This document shows positions 10,727-21,102 of a stretch of 64,000 nt of DNA, piece after piece. The stretch covers positions 62,001 through 126,000 of the forward strand of contig JARLIM010000035.1 of the NCBI GenBank assembly GCA_031291725.1, written 5' to 3'. Within the stretch, counting starts at the first letter, position 1. Every line of letters begins with the position of its first letter. The notes beneath the pieces were generated by a model that was not told where the DNA came from, searched no databases, and saw nothing but the letters and a program-made list of their open reading frames with translations. The stretch comes from Acetobacteraceae bacterium (GTDB lineage: Bacteria > Pseudomonadota > Alphaproteobacteria > Acetobacterales > Acetobacteraceae). Both the position numbers and the translations under genes were made by a program.

Positions 10727-10780
10727 CGTCATTGCGCGCGCAGCGCAGCAATCCATCGCGGTGAAGCCAACATGGCAATG
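10727..10780. repeat. degenerate REP/MITE-like repeat copy (left end best conserved)
   Basis: cgtcattgcgcgcgcagcgcagcaatccatcgcgg ... ggcaatga. Confidence 0.55.
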
Positions 10781-10888
10781 AATTGCGGCACTTCCTGCCA
10801 CAATGGCGCCGTGGGCGATCGGATTCAAAATCATATTTCTCAGTCACCCGACAGCCACGCCAACCGCCCCGGCGACGGCAGTCATCCC

Positions 10889-11569
10889 CTAACCCGTCAT
10901 CCCAACCCGGCACAGCGCCGAGGTGCGCTGATAATGCGCCATCAGGGCGGCCACGGCGGCATCGACGTCGCCTGCAATCGCATGCCGCGCAATCGCATCA
11001 TGTTCAGAGATTTCATCGCGCGGTTCGGTGGCGTGGAATTGCGCCAATTGGCGATAGAGATAGGCGTGATCGGCCAATTGCCCGCAGAACTCCAACAGCC
11101 AATGCGAGCGGCAATTGGCGATCAGCGCGCGATGGAAGGCGCGGTGCAGCACCTCCCATTGCGGATTCGCCTCATCGCCCGCCTCGTTGCGTCGCGCCGT
11201 GCGGTTGAGACGGTGCAGGGTGAGCACCACCTCCTCCTCCCACGCCGCATCCCGATGCGCGATGCTCTCCCGCAGGGCGCGCTCCTCCAACCAACAGCGC
11301 GTGCGGGTCAGTTCCTCCAGATCGGCCAGCGTGACCATGCGGGCGTAAAACCCGCGCTGATCATGACGATCGAGCAGACGTTCCGCGGCAAGACGATTCA
11401 ATGCCTCGCGCACCGGCGACGCTCCCACGCCATATTGCGCGGCCAGCCACTCCACCCGCAGCTTGCTGCCGGGCGGCAGGGCACCGCGCAGCAGATCGTC
11501 ACGCAGGCGCGCATAGACGCTGGTGGCAAGCGTGGTGGCGGGTTCGATAGGGGTGGGGGTGGGTTTCAT
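10889..11569 (-). CDS. GntR family transcriptional regulator (FadR-C/FCD type)
   Basis: LRDDLLRGALPPGSKLRVEWLAAQYGVGASPVREALNRLAAERLL wHTH; all-alpha C-terminal domain; start at 11569 preferred. Confidence 0.9.
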   Translation of the reverse strand: MKPTPTPIEPATTLATSVYARLRDDLLRGALPPGSKLRVEWLAAQYGVGASPVREALNRLAAERLLDRHDQRGFYARMVTLADLEELTRTRCWLEERALRESIAHRDAAWEEEVVLTLHRLNRTARRNEAGDEANPQWEVLHRAFHRALIANCRSHWLLEFCGQLADHAYLYRQLAQFHATEPRDEISEHDAIARHAIAGDVDAAVAALMAHYQRTSALCRVGMTG

Positions 11570-12792
11570 CCGGTATAGCGCAAAATCGAGAGGCCTGCAT
11601 TGGTGTCGGTCACGTACAGCAAGCCGTCGCAATCCACCAGCACGTCACAGCTTTGTGTCACCGCCACCGCACCGGCGCGGATATCGACCAGTTTGGTGGG
11701 AGCCGCCGGCACCGCATGCGCCACGTCGCGCGGCTGGAACGGGTTGCTGATGTCGAACGCCCGAACGCCGGCATTGTGCCATGTGGCGAAGATCAGGGTT
11801 TCGCTCTGGAAGGTGCCGGGGCGATTCTCATGCAGATTATGCGGGCCGAATTTGCCGCCAACAGCGCAGTAATCGCGCTCGCCGGGCTGCGGCAAGGTTG
11901 CGAACGGCACCGGGTTATCCGGCGCATGAACATCGAAAATCCACGTATGGGCAAGGCCGTTGGCACAGGCATTCGACGTCGCTTCATCGGCCAGCAGACA
12001 CAACCCGCGTCCCGGCAGCGGCAATGGCGTGTGCGAGCCTCCGGCGAAAGGCGGCGAGAGCAGACGGTGCGCCACCAGTTTGGGGGCCACCGGGTCGCTG
12101 AGGTCATGCACCGAAAATCCACCATCGCGCCACGCGGCATAGCCGTATTGTCCGGCCTGAATCATGTGATGCAGCGCCCAGCGCTTGCCCGGCATCGCCT
12201 GGGTTTCCTCATGGCCCGCGCGATGCATGCCCGGCAGATGCCATGTGCCCGCGAGTGTCGGTTGCGTCGGGTCGGCGACATCGAAGATCGCCAGAATATG
12301 GTCGCTGTAGCCATCGAAATGGCAAGACGCATAGGCGTAGCGCCCGCCCGTCCACCAGATGCGATGCAGGCCGATGCCCTCCACCGGGCAGAAGCCGATC
12401 TCACGCGGGGCGGCGGGCGTGGCGAGATCGAAGATGCGCAACCCGGCGGTGAAATTGCGCTGCCGCTTGGTGAAGCTGTCGGCAAGCGACTGGGTGAAAT
12501 ACTGGTCTTGCGACTGATATTGCTGCATCGCCCAGATATTGGCCGAGTTCGTCACCAACATCAGCCCGTCCGCCACCTGAAGATGATGCGAGCGGGTGTT
12601 GGCCGGGCAGGCGATGAAATTCACCGGCGCGGGCGCACGCGGATTGCGCACATCCACCACCGTGATGCCGTCGGAAAACATGTGGCCGATATAAAGATGG
12701 CCCGCATGCAACATCACCTGCACCCCATCCGGCCGCCCTCCCTGATCGGAGTGGCTGACGAATGCGATGTTGGGGGAATGGGATTGCAGCAT
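11566..12792 (-). CDS. LVIVD repeat-containing protein (beta-propeller-like)
   Basis: Repeated LxIFDVADPTQP / VVDVRNPRAP / VHDLSDPVAP units; ATGA overlap with GntR gene. Confidence 0.75.
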   Translation of the reverse strand: MLQSHSPNIAFVSHSDQGGRPDGVQVMLHAGHLYIGHMFSDGITVVDVRNPRAPAPVNFIACPANTRSHHLQVADGLMLVTNSANIWAMQQYQSQDQYFTQSLADSFTKRQRNFTAGLRIFDLATPAAPREIGFCPVEGIGLHRIWWTGGRYAYASCHFDGYSDHILAIFDVADPTQPTLAGTWHLPGMHRAGHEETQAMPGKRWALHHMIQAGQYGYAAWRDGGFSVHDLSDPVAPKLVAHRLLSPPFAGGSHTPLPLPGRGLCLLADEATSNACANGLAHTWIFDVHAPDNPVPFATLPQPGERDYCAVGGKFGPHNLHENRPGTFQSETLIFATWHNAGVRAFDISNPFQPRDVAHAVPAAPTKLVDIRAGAVAVTQSCDVLVDCDGLLYVTDTNAGLSILRYTG

Positions 12793-12825
12793 GTTCGATC
12801 CAAATCCTGATCAGTGAACCCCGAC

Positions 12826-12918
12826 CGTCATAGCGAGAAGCCGAAGGCGACGAAGCAACGCAGGAATCGGTTGGTGACATTCCGGGATTGCTGCGTCGCT
12901 TCGCGCCGCCCACTGACG
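12826..12918. repeat. REP/MITE-like repeat, divergent copy
   Basis: cgtcatagcgagaagccgaaggcgacgaagcaac ... ggattgctgcgtcgcttcgc. Confidence 0.6.
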
Positions 12919-12925
12919 CGGCGTG

Positions 12926-14050
12926 TTACTTCACGCCCCAAATCGCCTTGTAGTGATCGCGATAGCCGTTATCCGGATCGAAGCGGTTATTGGCGCCGCC
13001 ATCCTTCATCACGTTGTCCTTCGTGACCAGATGCACCGACGTGACGTAACCGCTCCAAGGGGCGGCGTTGAAAGCGCGGTTGAGTTCGTCAATCGCCATC
13101 CAGCCTTGCAGGTTCAGCGGCTCCGGAACCGTCGCCACCTGATAATTGCCCTCCTTGATGCGACCATAGGCCGACACCGAGCCGTCACCGCCCGAAACCA
13201 GGAACGGTGGGCCACCGGCTGGCGCGTTGGCGGCGCGCAGGGCGGGCAGCGCGAAGTCGAAATACAGATCGTTGATCGCCAGCATCCACGTCAGCTGCCC
13301 GGAGAAGCGCTGCATCAGCGAGGCGGTCAGCGGGGTGACGCGGGTGGAGGTTTCCACAATCGGGATCACGTCAAACGACAGCACCTTGCACTCCGCACAG
13401 CTTTCCACGCGCGCGCGCATCAGATCGCCCTTGGTGCGGCCGATCAGCGTCTCGGAATTGCGCATCACCGCCACCTGGGCCTTACCGCCAGACTGCACGA
13501 TGGCGTAGTCGGCCGCCATTGTGGCGATCTGGTCGGGCGGCGTGGTGATATTGGCCACCAATGCCGGGCTCTCCATCGGGCCGGGCTTCGGGCTGGAATG
13601 CCAACCCACCACCTTGATGCCCAGCTCAATCGCCTTCTCGATGGTTGTCTTCTGCCCCAGCGCGTCGATGGTGCCGAGGATGATGCCATCCGGGCGCAGC
13701 GCCAGCGCCTGACCGATGGCCGCTGTCTGCTGCGGCACCGAGCCCTGACCGTCGATCACCTTGACGTTCCAACCGATGGCCTTGGCCGCCTCGACCACGC
13801 CGTTGGAGACACCGAGGGCGCCGCCATTGCGCTGATCGGCGGAGATGTAGATCACCGTCTTACCGGCAGCAGCCTTCGGTCCGGTCGTCGGTCCCTCCCA
13901 CGTGGAGGCCGGAGCGGTGGCCTTGGCGATTTTGGCGCGCAGTTCCTCCATGCCTGGCAATGGGCCGGTGGTGACGGTTTGGGCGAAGGCGGGCAGAGCC
14001 AGGGCGGTGGCGAGTGCCACGGCACCGATGCCGGATGCAAAGCGTTTCAT
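12926..14050 (-). CDS. sugar-type ABC transporter substrate-binding protein (Peripla_BP_4)
   Basis: Signal peptide; VIYISADQRNGG..., QQTAAIGQALALRPDGIILG; adjacent permease and ATPase. Confidence 0.88.
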   Translation of the reverse strand: MKRFASGIGAVALATALALPAFAQTVTTGPLPGMEELRAKIAKATAPASTWEGPTTGPKAAAGKTVIYISADQRNGGALGVSNGVVEAAKAIGWNVKVIDGQGSVPQQTAAIGQALALRPDGIILGTIDALGQKTTIEKAIELGIKVVGWHSSPKPGPMESPALVANITTPPDQIATMAADYAIVQSGGKAQVAVMRNSETLIGRTKGDLMRARVESCAECKVLSFDVIPIVETSTRVTPLTASLMQRFSGQLTWMLAINDLYFDFALPALRAANAPAGGPPFLVSGGDGSVSAYGRIKEGNYQVATVPEPLNLQGWMAIDELNRAFNAAPWSGYVTSVHLVTKDNVMKDGGANNRFDPDNGYRDHYKAIWGVK

Positions 14051-14061
14051 GCGGTTTCTCC

Positions 14062-15093
14062 CTAAGATCCGGCCGTTTCGGCCTTGGTGTTGGTCTCACG
14101 CACTGCCTGCGCCGCATCGCGCGACGCCCGCAATCGCCGTCTTGAAGCCCAGCCCGCCATGCCAACGGCCACGATCAGCGTCGCCCCGTTGAACAATGGC
14201 TCAACATAAAACGCGCCCCCCAGCTGCTCGATGCCGGAGATGCCGACCGCCAGGATCAGCACCGCCACCACCGTGCCCCAGACATTGACCCGCCCAGGTT
14301 TCACCGTCGTCGCCCCCAGCAGCGCGCCCACGAAGGCGGGCAGCAGAAACTCCTGCCCCACATTCGATTGCCCCACCTGAATGCGCGCGGCCAGCACCAG
14401 CGAGGCCACCGCCGTGATCAGGCCAGAGACCATGAAGGCGCCGATCACCATCCGGTCCACCCGAATGCCCGTCAGCTCCGCCGTGCGCTCATTGGCCCCG
14501 ATCACGTAGAGATAGCGGCCCACCGGCAGATATTCGAAAACGATCCACATCCCGAACGCCAGCACGATCACCAGACAGGCCGGCAACGGAATGCCGAGCA
14601 GGCGGATATGGTCCAGCGCCACGAAGGCCTTCGGCAATTCGCCGATAATCTGCTCACCGCCGGTGTACCAACCGGCCAAACCATAGGCCAACGTGCCCAC
14701 GCCCAGGGTTGCGATGAAGCTATCGATCTTCGCCTTGCGCACCAGCAGACCGTTGATGAACCCCATGCACAACCCGCAGGCCAGGATGATCAACACCACC
14801 AGCCCCCATGGCAGCCCGGCATTGACGATCAGGCCGATGGCAAGAGAGTGCAGCAAACTGACGCCGAAGCCGGTCGAGAGGTCGAACTGATTGGCGGAAA
14901 TCACCACCATTTCGGCCAATGCCAGGAAGGCGATCACCGCCTTGTCGGACAGGATGGATTGCACCGTCAGCATGGTGGGGAAGGTGCGCGGCATCAGGAA
15001 GGAGAACAGCACAATCAGCGCCACTGTCAGCAGCAGCAACGCATGCGTCGAAACCAGATGAAAAAGGCCGCCCTTGCGCGTGGTGTCAGACAT
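14062..15093 (-). CDS. sugar ABC transporter permease (RbsC-like)
   Basis: Multiple TM segments; GINGLLVRKAKIDSFIATLG-like EAA region; start at 15093 (MSDTTRKGG). Confidence 0.88.
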   Translation of the reverse strand: MSDTTRKGGLFHLVSTHALLLLTVALIVLFSFLMPRTFPTMLTVQSILSDKAVIAFLALAEMVVISANQFDLSTGFGVSLLHSLAIGLIVNAGLPWGLVVLIILACGLCMGFINGLLVRKAKIDSFIATLGVGTLAYGLAGWYTGGEQIIGELPKAFVALDHIRLLGIPLPACLVIVLAFGMWIVFEYLPVGRYLYVIGANERTAELTGIRVDRMVIGAFMVSGLITAVASLVLAARIQVGQSNVGQEFLLPAFVGALLGATTVKPGRVNVWGTVVAVLILAVGISGIEQLGGAFYVEPLFNGATLIVAVGMAGWASRRRLRASRDAAQAVRETNTKAETAGS

Positions 15094-16630
15094 GAAGTGC
15101 AGCTCCTTCGTCCGCTGGCACACCCGCGCCGCCGACATGTTCCAGCAGGTTCGAGACGCTGAGTTCAGCGCCGTGCAACTCGGTCGCCACCCGTCCCCGG
15201 TCGAAAATCAGACAGCGTTGGCAGAGGGCGGCGATTTCTTCGAGGTCGGACGAGACGACGATCACCGCCCCGCCCTGTGCCGCTTGACGGTCGAGCAGCG
15301 CGTAGATGTCCGATTTCGCGCCGACATCCACGCCCATCGTCGGCTCCTCCAGCACCAGCACGCGGCGGGATTGGCCAAGCCAGCGGGCGATCACCACTTT
15401 CTGCTGATTGCCGCCGGAGAAGGTGTGAATGGCCGGCTCCGTCACCAACGGCTTCGCCCCCACATCGCGCAGACGCGACAGGGCCTGGACCGCCTCCTTC
15501 GCCTCTGACAGCGGCGCATACCAACGCCTGCCTTCCACCAGTGGGTTGACGAACAGATTTTCGCGGATCGCCAATGGCAGCGCCACGCTTTCCTCGGTGC
15601 GTTTGGAGGAGACGAATGCGATACCATCCTCCACCGCATCGGCGGGTGTGGGATGGATCGCGGCGATGTTGCCCACGATCTTTTCGCCCGCCACCTGCGC
15701 CTCGATGCCGCAAATCGCCCGCCCGATGGAATCCTGCCCTGCCCCGCGCAGCCCGGCAAAGCCCACGATCTCGCCCGGGCGGATCTCGATATCCACCGGC
15801 CCGGCCTCGGCCGTGGCAAACCCCTTCAGCCGCAACACGGGGGCCCCGTCGCGGATCACCACGCGCGTCGGCGGATGCGCCGGCACGCGGCCGACGATCA
15901 GGCTGACAAGTTCGCGCGGCGTGGTATCGCGGATATTCAACGTCGCCACCCGCGCGCCATCGCGCATCACTGTTACCCGGTCGGCGATGCGGAAGATTTC
16001 ATCCAGCCGGTGCGAGACATACACCATCCCCCGCCCCTGCCGCCGCAGCCGATCCAACACCGTGAACAACCGCCCCACCTCGGCCTCCGGCAGCGAGGCC
16101 GTCGGCTCGTCCAACACCACCGCATCGGCCTGCGTGGCCAAGGCACGGGCAATGGCGACGATGGATTTGTCCGTGCGGCTGAGATCGGCGATGCGGGTAT
16201 CGGGGGCAATGGGGCAGTCGATCAACGCCAACGCCGCCTGCGCACGGGCATTGGCGGCGTTCCAGTCGATCAGCCCACGATGGCGCGGAAATCCGGTGGC
16301 GAGGGCGATATTCTCCGCCACACTCATCCATTCCACCAACCCGAGATCCTGATGCACATAGGCCACCGGCAGCCGGTCGGACATCGGGTCGACCGCATTG
16401 CCGTCAATGCGTACCTCGCCCGCATCCATCGGATGCACGCCCGCCAGCACCTTGATCAGCGTGGATTTGCCCGCACCATTGCCGCCGAGAAGTGCATGCA
16501 CCTCACCGGGGCGAACGTCGAAATCGACATCGGCCACCGCCCGGGTGCCACCAAAACTTTTCACGATCCCGCGCATCGAAACGATGGGCGGATTCGGAGG
16601 CTGATTCTTGTCGCTGCCGATAGCTGCCAC
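15086..16630 (-). CDS. sugar ABC transporter ATP-binding protein (RbsA/MglA-like, two ABC domains)
   Basis: LLGGNGAGKSTLIKVLAG Walker A, second ABC half with HTFSGGNQQKVVIARWL. Confidence 0.93.
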   Translation of the reverse strand: MAAIGSDKNQPPNPPIVSMRGIVKSFGGTRAVADVDFDVRPGEVHALLGGNGAGKSTLIKVLAGVHPMDAGEVRIDGNAVDPMSDRLPVAYVHQDLGLVEWMSVAENIALATGFPRHRGLIDWNAANARAQAALALIDCPIAPDTRIADLSRTDKSIVAIARALATQADAVVLDEPTASLPEAEVGRLFTVLDRLRRQGRGMVYVSHRLDEIFRIADRVTVMRDGARVATLNIRDTTPRELVSLIVGRVPAHPPTRVVIRDGAPVLRLKGFATAEAGPVDIEIRPGEIVGFAGLRGAGQDSIGRAICGIEAQVAGEKIVGNIAAIHPTPADAVEDGIAFVSSKRTEESVALPLAIRENLFVNPLVEGRRWYAPLSEAKEAVQALSRLRDVGAKPLVTEPAIHTFSGGNQQKVVIARWLGQSRRVLVLEEPTMGVDVGAKSDIYALLDRQAAQGGAVIVVSSDLEEIAALCQRCLIFDRGRVATELHGAELSVSNLLEHVGGAGVPADEGAALHV

Positions 16631-16730
16631 GGCGCGCTTCCTCGTTTTTTCGGAAGCCTATCAATCCTGCCTCGGGCACACAATGAAATATCGACAAATT
16701 TTTCTCGACAGAATTTTTATCGAGATTTCC

Positions 16731-17564
16731 TCAATGGAATGGGAAGCCCAATGCAGCCAGCGCCCCGCGCATGATCTCGCGCCCGTTCAACCCGCGCATC
16801 GTTCCGATCCGCTCGATCATCCGCGCCACCCAGCCCGAGGGCGGCAGGCCCACTTGGCGCTGATGGGCGGTGAAGCGTTCGTCATAGAGCGCGATTCCGG
16901 CGGCTTCCTGGCTGATGTCGTAACGTTCGTGATGCAGCACCACCGATTGCGGCAAACGCGGGCGGATTTCGGACGGGCGCGCCGGATCGGGCCAGCCGAT
17001 GCACAGGCCGAATACCGGGAAGCATTGCGCCGGCAGCCCCAAAGCCTCGGCCACCGCCTGCGGCTTGTTGCGCAGCGCGCCGAGATAGCAGGTGCCCAGC
17101 CCGAGCGATTCCGCCGCAACCGTGGCATTTTGTGCCGCCAAGGCCGCGTCGATCATCGCCACCATTGCCATTTCGGTATAGGGCAGCGTGATCATCTCCC
17201 GCCCCTGCGCGGCGCCGATCCGCTCACTGCGCGACAGATCGGCGAGCCAGACCAGCACCAGCGGCGCTTGCTTGACATGCGCCTGATCGTTGGCCCAGGC
17301 GGAAAAATTCGCCCGCATCGCAGCATCCGTCACCGCGATCACCGACCACGTTTGCATGTTCGATGACGTCGCCGCCGATTGGGCGGCAGCCACCAACGTT
17401 TCCACCACGCCCTCGGGGATCGGCCGATCGGTGAAAGCGCGCACGCTGCGATGGCGCATCAAGGTGGCAAGCGTGGCGTTCCAATGACCGAAATCCGGCA
17501 TCGCCGCCCCGTAGCGGGCGAACATGGCATCGGCGGCTTCGGTATTGGTGTGACAATCGGCCAT
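16731..17564 (-). CDS. nitroreductase family protein
   Basis: RHRSVRAFTDRPIPE, AAQSAATSSNMQTWSVIAV, LGTCYLGALRNKP. Confidence 0.92.
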   Translation of the reverse strand: MADCHTNTEAADAMFARYGAAMPDFGHWNATLATLMRHRSVRAFTDRPIPEGVVETLVAAAQSAATSSNMQTWSVIAVTDAAMRANFSAWANDQAHVKQAPLVLVWLADLSRSERIGAAQGREMITLPYTEMAMVAMIDAALAAQNATVAAESLGLGTCYLGALRNKPQAVAEALGLPAQCFPVFGLCIGWPDPARPSEIRPRLPQSVVLHHERYDISQEAAGIALYDERFTAHQRQVGLPPSGWVARMIERIGTMRGLNGREIMRGALAALGFPFH

Positions 17565-17580
17565 CAGGGAAGGCTCCGGC

Positions 17581-18459
17581 TCAACGTTTATGCGCGCTCA
17601 TCGCTTCAAGCACGGCGCAGACAGCGGCGGTATCCTCGGCACCATGCCCCTGCGCCTGCGCCGCCGCATAGATCGGGATGGTGGCGCTGAAGGTGGGGGT
17701 GGGCACGCCGAGCTGCGTGGCGAAATGGCCGATCACGTCCATGTCCTTCTGCCAGATGTCGATCTTCATCGTCGCCGGCAGATATTCGTTGCGCGCCATC
17801 ATCGGCGCACGCAATTCCCAGATCCGCGAATTGCCCGCCCCCCCGGCGATCAACTCGTTGATCTGCTGCGGATCAAGCCCCGCCTTCATCCCCAGCACCA
17901 TCGCCTCGGCGGTGGCAACGTTGTTGATGGCCACCAGCAGATTGGCCACGTATTTCATCTTGGTGCCGTTGCTGTAGGCACCCACATTGTGCACCGCGCG
18001 GGTGAAGGCGGCATAGAAGGGCCGCAGCGCCTCGATGCTGTCGTGATCGCCCGAGGCATAGATCACCAAATCCTTCGCCGCCGCCTGCGAGCCGGTGCCG
18101 CTGATCGGGCAATCCAGCGGCTCGTGCCCTGCGGCCTTGAGCGTGTCGTGGAAGAACATCTTGTCCGGCAGCGCCAGCGTGCTCGCCTCGATCACCACAC
18201 GGCGCGGGGCACCCGATTCGGCAATCGCGGTCGCGGTGGCGGCGCACGCCTTGGCCGAGGGCAGCGAGGTGAGCAGGATTTCCGCCCCCTTGGCCACATC
18301 GGCCACTGTCGCACACGGCACCACGCCATCGGCGGCCAGTTCGGCCAAACGCGCGGCACTGGTGTCGAAGCCCAGCACGTTCCAACCGGCGGCAACCAGA
18401 TTGCGGGCCATCGCCCCGCCCATGATCCCGAGACCGATGATTCCAACCGTTGCGGACAT
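17581..18459 (-). CDS. NAD(P)-dependent 3-hydroxyisobutyrate dehydrogenase-family oxidoreductase
   Basis: VGIIGLGIMGGAMARNLVAAG; start at 18459. Confidence 0.9.
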   Translation of the reverse strand: MSATVGIIGLGIMGGAMARNLVAAGWNVLGFDTSAARLAELAADGVVPCATVADVAKGAEILLTSLPSAKACAATATAIAESGAPRRVVIEASTLALPDKMFFHDTLKAAGHEPLDCPISGTGSQAAAKDLVIYASGDHDSIEALRPFYAAFTRAVHNVGAYSNGTKMKYVANLLVAINNVATAEAMVLGMKAGLDPQQINELIAGGAGNSRIWELRAPMMARNEYLPATMKIDIWQKDMDVIGHFATQLGVPTPTFSATIPIYAAAQAQGHGAEDTAAVCAVLEAMSAHKR

Positions 18460-18541
18460 GTGATCCCCCCTTGGCTTTTTATCGGTTGATATCATATTCT
18501 GTCGGCAAGAGCGCCACAAGACGTCGTTGAGGGAGAGTTCG

Positions 18542-19429
18542 ATGCGCATTGCCATGATCGGTCTGGGCAAGATGGGCAGCGCGATGGCGCAGCGCCTGAT
18601 GGAATGCGGTCATCATCTGGTGGTCTGGAACCGCTCGCCGGAGAAGGCCACCGCTTTGGTGGCCGCCGGTGCCACGCTTGCCACCTCGGCGCGGGCGGCG
18701 GTGCAGGACAGCGAGGTGGCAATCTCCTCGCTCTTCGATGCCAGCGTGCTCACCGCCGTCTATCTCGGCGAGGGCGGGCTGACCTCCGGTCCACTTGATG
18801 GCAAACTGCTGATTGAAATGAGCACCGTGCGTCCCAATGTGCAACGGGAGCTGGCGGCAGCGGTCGAGGCCCGGGGGGGTGCTATGATCGATTGCCCGGT
18901 CGGCGGCACCACCGGCCCGGCAAAGCAGGGAAAACTGCTTGGCCTGGTCGGTGGCGACGCAGCCGACGTGGCGCGCGCCATGCCGATTTTGGAACAACTC
19001 TGCCGTCGCGTTGAGCATATCGGCCCGCACGGGGCAGGCTCGGCGATGAAGCTGGCGATCAATCTGCCGCTGGCCGTCTATTGGCAGGCGATGGGTGAGG
19101 CGATGGCGCTGGTGCGCGATCTTGGCAAAGACACCAGCTGGATGATCGACCTGTTCTGCGACACCTCGGGGGCCGCCAATGCCCTCAAAGCCCGTGGCCC
19201 GGCGGTGGCGGCGGCGCTGGCGGGCGGCGATGGCGGCATGGCGACGTTTGATCTCGGCGGGATCGCCAAAGATCTCAGCCTGATGGTCGCCGAAGCCCGC
19301 GACAAAGGCTTCGACGTGCCGGTCGCCGCGGCGGCACAGGCGGTCTACGATCAGGCGGTTGCCGACGGCTACGCCACCAAGGACACGTGTTGGGTGCCCA
19401 GTTACTGGGCTCGAAAAGGAGACGCATAA
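18542..19429 (+). CDS. NAD(P)-dependent 3-hydroxyisobutyrate dehydrogenase-family oxidoreductase (second paralogue)
   Basis: IAMIGLGKMGSAMAQRLMECGH...VWNRSPEK. Confidence 0.9.
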   Translation: MRIAMIGLGKMGSAMAQRLMECGHHLVVWNRSPEKATALVAAGATLATSARAAVQDSEVAISSLFDASVLTAVYLGEGGLTSGPLDGKLLIEMSTVRPNVQRELAAAVEARGGAMIDCPVGGTTGPAKQGKLLGLVGGDAADVARAMPILEQLCRRVEHIGPHGAGSAMKLAINLPLAVYWQAMGEAMALVRDLGKDTSWMIDLFCDTSGAANALKARGPAVAAALAGGDGGMATFDLGGIAKDLSLMVAEARDKGFDVPVAAAAQAVYDQAVADGYATKDTCWVPSYWARKGDA

Positions 19430-19870
19430 ATGTCGCAGACCAAACTGACCGCCGCCTTGTGCGAACAGATCGCCACAATCGCCTTGCAGGAAGGCCGCAG
19501 CCGCAACCTCGCCCCGCTGGTGGTGGCGGTGCTGGATGCCGGGGGGCATCTGATGAACTTCAAACGTGAGGACAATGCCGGAATCCTGCGCTTTGACATC
19601 GCGTTCGGCAAAGCCTGGGGCTCGCTTGGCATGGGCTTCGGCTCACGCGAATTCCTCGCCCGCACCCAGATGAACCCCACCTTCGTCGCAGCCCTGGCCA
19701 CCGCCAGCGGTGGGCGCGTGATCCCGGTGCCGGGCGGCGTGCTGATCAAGGACGCTGATGGCAGCGTGCTGGGCGCCGTTGGCATCTCGGGCGACGTGTC
19801 CGATCAGGATGAAGCCTGCTGTGTCGCCGGCATCGAAGCGGCAGGGTTCGCGGCACAGATCGGCGCCTGA
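19430..19870 (+). CDS. GlcG/HbpS family heme-binding-like protein
   Basis: APLVVAVLDAGGHLMNFKRED..., GGVLIKDADGSVLGAVGISG. Confidence 0.9.
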   Translation: MSQTKLTAALCEQIATIALQEGRSRNLAPLVVAVLDAGGHLMNFKREDNAGILRFDIAFGKAWGSLGMGFGSREFLARTQMNPTFVAALATASGGRVIPVPGGVLIKDADGSVLGAVGISGDVSDQDEACCVAGIEAAGFAAQIGA

Positions 19871-19998
19871 CGTGACAGGGCGGGGTCATACCTGCCCATC
19901 ACCAAGAGTGATGCCCCAAAGCAGAACTCATTATGTGCGCTCTTGTTTATCGCTTGCTAAGTTAGCGCAGCCGTAATCAACAAGAATGGGGGGCTTCC

Positions 19999-21102
19999 AT
20001 GAACCTAGGCTTCTTCACCATGCCGATCCATCCGATCGACAAGGATTGGCGCAAATGTCTGCATGAAGACCGTGAAGCGTTCATCTTGGCCGATCAGCTC
20101 GGTTTCACCGAAGGGTATTGCGGTGAGCACACCACCGATGCGGCGGAGAACATCTCGTCTTGCGTGGTGTTCATGGCCTCCCTCGTCGGCCATGTGAAGA
20201 ACATGCGCCTGGGCACCGGCACGGTGAACATGCCCAACACCCACCCGGCCCGCGTGGCCGCCGAAGTGGCGATGCTGGATCACATGCTGGATGGCAAATT
20301 CAATTTCGGCATCTCGCCGGGCGGTCTGCCGTCGGACGCCGAGGTGTTCGGCACATTGGATAACGACCGTCTGGAAATGTTTGTCGAAGGCATCGATCAG
20401 GTGCTGGAAATCTGGCGTTCCGAGCCGCCCTATAACATCCGCGGCAAATACTGGAACATCACCACCGAGCGCACGATGATCCCTGAAATCGGCCAGGGCG
20501 TGTTGCCCAAGCCGTTGCAGCGCCCGCACCCGCCGATCATCGGCACGGTTGTCGCCCCGTTCTCCAAGGGCGTCACCCTGGCCGCCAAGCGTGGGTGGGA
20601 TCCGATTTCGGCCAACTTCCTGCTGCCACAATGGGTGGCCTCGCATTGGCCGATGTATGCCGATGGCTGCAAACAGGGCGGTCGTCCGGCGCTGCGGGCC
20701 AATTGGCGTGTGGCCAAAAGCATCTTCATCGCCGATGACGAAGCCACCGCGAAGGAATACGCAACCGGCGCGAAAAGCCCGTATCGCTTCTACTTCAACC
20801 AACTCGTCACCAAGATGAAAAAGGCCGGTCGCGGCGAGTTGTTCAAGCGTGACCGCTCTGAGCCCGATGATGTGGTCACCACCCAGCGCGCGCTGGATGA
20901 TTGCGTGATCTACGGCACACCGTCTCAGGTGGTCGATAAATTGGAAGCCTTCCGCGATCAGGTCGGCGATTTCGGCACGCTGCTCTATGCCGGTCATGAC
21001 TGGGCCGATGTGGATCTGGCCAGGCGCTCGATGGTGCTGCTTGCCGAGAAGGTGCAGCCGAAGCTGCGTCCGCTGATGGAGATGCCGCAGGCAGCGGAAT
21101 AA
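19999..21102 (+). CDS. LLM-class flavin-dependent oxidoreductase
   Basis: F420/FMN luciferase-like fold: ADQLGFTEGYCGEHTTD, NTHPARVAAEVAMLDHMLDGKFNFGISPGG. Confidence 0.9.
   Translation: MNLGFFTMPIHPIDKDWRKCLHEDREAFILADQLGFTEGYCGEHTTDAAENISSCVVFMASLVGHVKNMRLGTGTVNMPNTHPARVAAEVAMLDHMLDGKFNFGISPGGLPSDAEVFGTLDNDRLEMFVEGIDQVLEIWRSEPPYNIRGKYWNITTERTMIPEIGQGVLPKPLQRPHPPIIGTVVAPFSKGVTLAAKRGWDPISANFLLPQWVASHWPMYADGCKQGGRPALRANWRVAKSIFIADDEATAKEYATGAKSPYRFYFNQLVTKMKKAGRGELFKRDRSEPDDVVTTQRALDDCVIYGTPSQVVDKLEAFRDQVGDFGTLLYAGHDWADVDLARRSMVLLAEKVQPKLRPLMEMPQAAE

Noticed and set aside
11653-12810. 385-aa plus-strand ORF
   Set aside because: Antisense to the LVIVD-repeat gene; Arg/His-rich without domains.
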